64,000 nucleotides of DNA from Xanthocytophaga flava (GTDB lineage: Bacteria; Bacteroidota; Bacteroidia; Cytophagales; 172606-1). The position numbers were made by a program, and so were the translations under genes. Positions 62,667 to 64,000 of this stretch are shown piece by piece. The stretch's first letter is position 1. Each line of letters opens with the position of its first letter. Location of the stretch: the NCBI GenBank assembly GCA_030068525.1, contig JASJOS010000016.1, positions 186,001 through 250,000 on the forward strand. Reading direction: 5' to 3'. The notes under the pieces are model-generated. The model ran no database searches. It saw nothing but the letters and a program-made list of their open reading frames with translations, and was not told the DNA's origin.

Positions 62667-63044
62667 CGTAAATAGGTTGAAACTATGTATATGAATAACT
62701 CAAATTTTATGCCTATACGTGTAATATATTGATAGTCATTGTTTTTTTGTGATAAGGGTTACTTAGGAACTACGATATATCGTAGTTTTATGTTCCTGTC
62801 TCATTCTTGTAGTGAGATTGTATACCTATATTGCGTCACATTGACATTTATTTGTATATTACAAGTTAGGCATAAATACATAGAGCCAGAAATGAATGAA
62901 GTATGAATAAAAAAAGAAGAAGATTGTATATAGTAAGAATCTGTTTTCCTATGCATCTATTCAATACCTGTTCTCGTAAAGTACAGCTACATTGCAGGTA
63001 GGGACACCATTTATTTTTTTATCTTCTATAGACCACACAAAAAC
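62667..63044. other. Divergent intergenic region with palindrome
   Basis: AT-rich gap holding a perfect 20-bp palindrome at 62768-62787 (described separately). No RNA gene or small frame is supported. Confidence 0.45.
62768..62787. promoter_or_regulatory. Perfect 20-bp palindrome, possible operator
   Basis: The site has the core TACGATATATCGTA and lies between two divergent genes, about 100 bp from one start and 258 bp from the other. Its exact symmetry without a loop and its lack of a T tract favour a dimeric-protein binding site over a terminator. Confidence 0.5.
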
Positions 63045-64000
63045 ATGAAAGAAAAAGCTATCAGCCTTACTGATGGTTCAGAGCTATCTATTGCTTCTGA
63101 ATCTCATATCCGAAAAAGAGAGGTATTGAAGATACAACTACCAAAGGAAGTTTCTGCTTCTTTTCTACTTAGATTTTCTCAGGATATGGCTGCTGTGCAG
63201 AGTAAAAGAGAATTTGTGGCAACCATGCACTCTTATCTAAAGCAGTTGTTGTCTTATGAAGATTTTCTGGTCTGTACTCTGATTGATGGGAATACACGCC
63301 ATCGTACCTTTTTTTATTCTGTGTCAGCTGAATCCAATGAAGGATACCCTGTAGAGGATGGTTTCTTTCCTATTGTACTTCGTGCCCAACAAATACTACA
63401 GTTTGATCTGGAAGAAATACATCAAACCAGGCAGATTGTGCCTTCTTATATAAAGAATAAATATCAAAAAGGGATCAACCTGATTGTCACAGTACCTCTT
63501 CGTGCACGAAAAGAGGAAGTGGGAGTTTTATTTCTGCTTTGTAAAGACAACAATAAACTTGATCCTTCTATACTCAATCTGTTGCAGGCAATGTCTTATT
63601 CCATTGCTTTTACTGTTGCTGGTATTTTAGCCAGCGAGGAAATTGAACGCAGAGAGAAGGAAAAGAGACTTTTGTTATCCTTTAGTCAGGAAATTGCGGC
63701 GATCCGTTCCAAAAAAGATTTGCTGGAAGTAGCGACTCAGCAACTTAAAGAAATGTTTTTCTGTAAGGATGTGACTATTTATAGTATTCCGGAAATCTTC
63801 AATCAAAAGCTTGCACACATTTCCTCAGTTGATTCTGAACGTATATTAGCTAGAATACTGGAATCAGAAAAGCCGCTCATTTTTTCTGTACATGAACTCA
63901 ATGCCGAAGATAAACTTTCGGATTATGGGCAATCATTAGTCAGAGAAGGAGTAGAGGGATGTATGGCCATGAGGCTTATCTATGGAAATCGTAGGATTGG
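63045..64000 (+). CDS. GAF-domain sensor protein, N-terminal part
   Basis: The gene starts at ATG 63045 and is open to the end of the window (318 codons plus two bases), so its C-terminus is missing. Two GAF-like regions are visible, each opening with a similar FSQ[ED][MI]A helix. The first spans about residues 43-195 (LRFSQDMAAVQSKREFVATM to MSYSIAFTVAG); the second begins at about residue 210 (LSFSQEIAAIRSKKDLLEVA). It lacks a signal peptide and membrane helix. Such tandem-GAF starts are common in cytoplasmic sensor histidine kinases of Cytophagales; a kinase output downstream is likely but not seen. Confidence 0.72.
   Translation, partial: MKEKAISLTDGSELSIASESHIRKREVLKIQLPKEVSASFLLRFSQDMAAVQSKREFVATMHSYLKQLLSYEDFLVCTLIDGNTRHRTFFYSVSAESNEGYPVEDGFFPIVLRAQQILQFDLEEIHQTRQIVPSYIKNKYQKGINLIVTVPLRARKEEVGVLFLLCKDNNKLDPSILNLLQAMSYSIAFTVAGILASEEIERREKEKRLLLSFSQEIAAIRSKKDLLEVATQQLKEMFFCKDVTIYSIPEIFNQKLAHISSVDSERILARILESEKPLIFSVHELNAEDKLSDYGQSLVREGVEGCMAMRLIYGNRRI

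Overview
The window looks like a chromosomal segment of a Bacteroidota bacterium, most likely in the order Cytophagales. The evidence is an AT-rich composition, a C-terminal type IX secretion sorting domain on a giant surface protein, many Bacteroidota-typical families (DUF1080, DUF4142, DUF5723-like, 7TMR-DISM kinases, LytS/LytTR pairs, MacB-like permeases), few Shine-Dalgarno-like sequences, and several promoters of the Bacteroidota type (TTTG, about 20 bp, TAnnTTTG). I see no rRNA, tRNA, CRISPR array, insertion sequence or prophage. The genus cannot be fixed from the sequence alone.

Layout. 1-4.3 kb: an orphan HigA-type regulator, then a DUF1080 protein divergent from a gluconate-dehydrogenase-subunit-3-like protein and a GMC oxidoreductase; together these look like a 3-keto-glycoside oxidation and hydrolysis module. 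4.4-7.3 kb: a sulfide/persulfide detoxification cluster on the minus strand (ArsR-type regulator, TauE/SafE exporter, persulfide dioxygenase-rhodanese fusion) with an 18-bp palindrome over the regulator promoter. 7.4-17.7 kb: a tiny membrane protein, an aldose-1-epimerase relative, an AsmA protein, TerC, an outer-membrane protein, a prolyl oligopeptidase, a DUF4142 lipoprotein and an unknown protein. 18.2-22.2 kb: an MFS exporter translationally coupled to a 7TMR-DISM histidine kinase, followed by a NarL-type regulator.

22.6-41.8 kb is the most striking part. It holds a sigma factor, a Kre9/Knh1-like exported protein with a C-terminal membrane segment, a single 15.3-kb gene for a 5114-residue surface protein with 40 Big_5 (SbsA Ig-like) domains and a type IX sorting domain, a CARDB-like exported protein and a coiled-coil lipoprotein. 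Part of the domain array is organised as an exact 1353-bp higher-order repeat with mosaic units, a sign of recombination within the gene.

42-64 kb: DsbD, a carboxypeptidase-regulatory-domain lipoprotein, an acyltransferase followed by its own LytS/LytTR pair, a coiled-coil unknown with a possible 3' frameshift, a frameshifted alpha/beta hydrolase lipoprotein, a response regulator and a bacteriophytochrome kinase, a MacB-like permease, a DUF1349 protein divergent from a phosphodiester glycosidase, a PepSY protein, a small conserved protein, and the start of a GAF-domain protein that runs off the window. Two copies of a palindromic dispersed repeat lie in the gaps near 46.8 and 59.4 kb.
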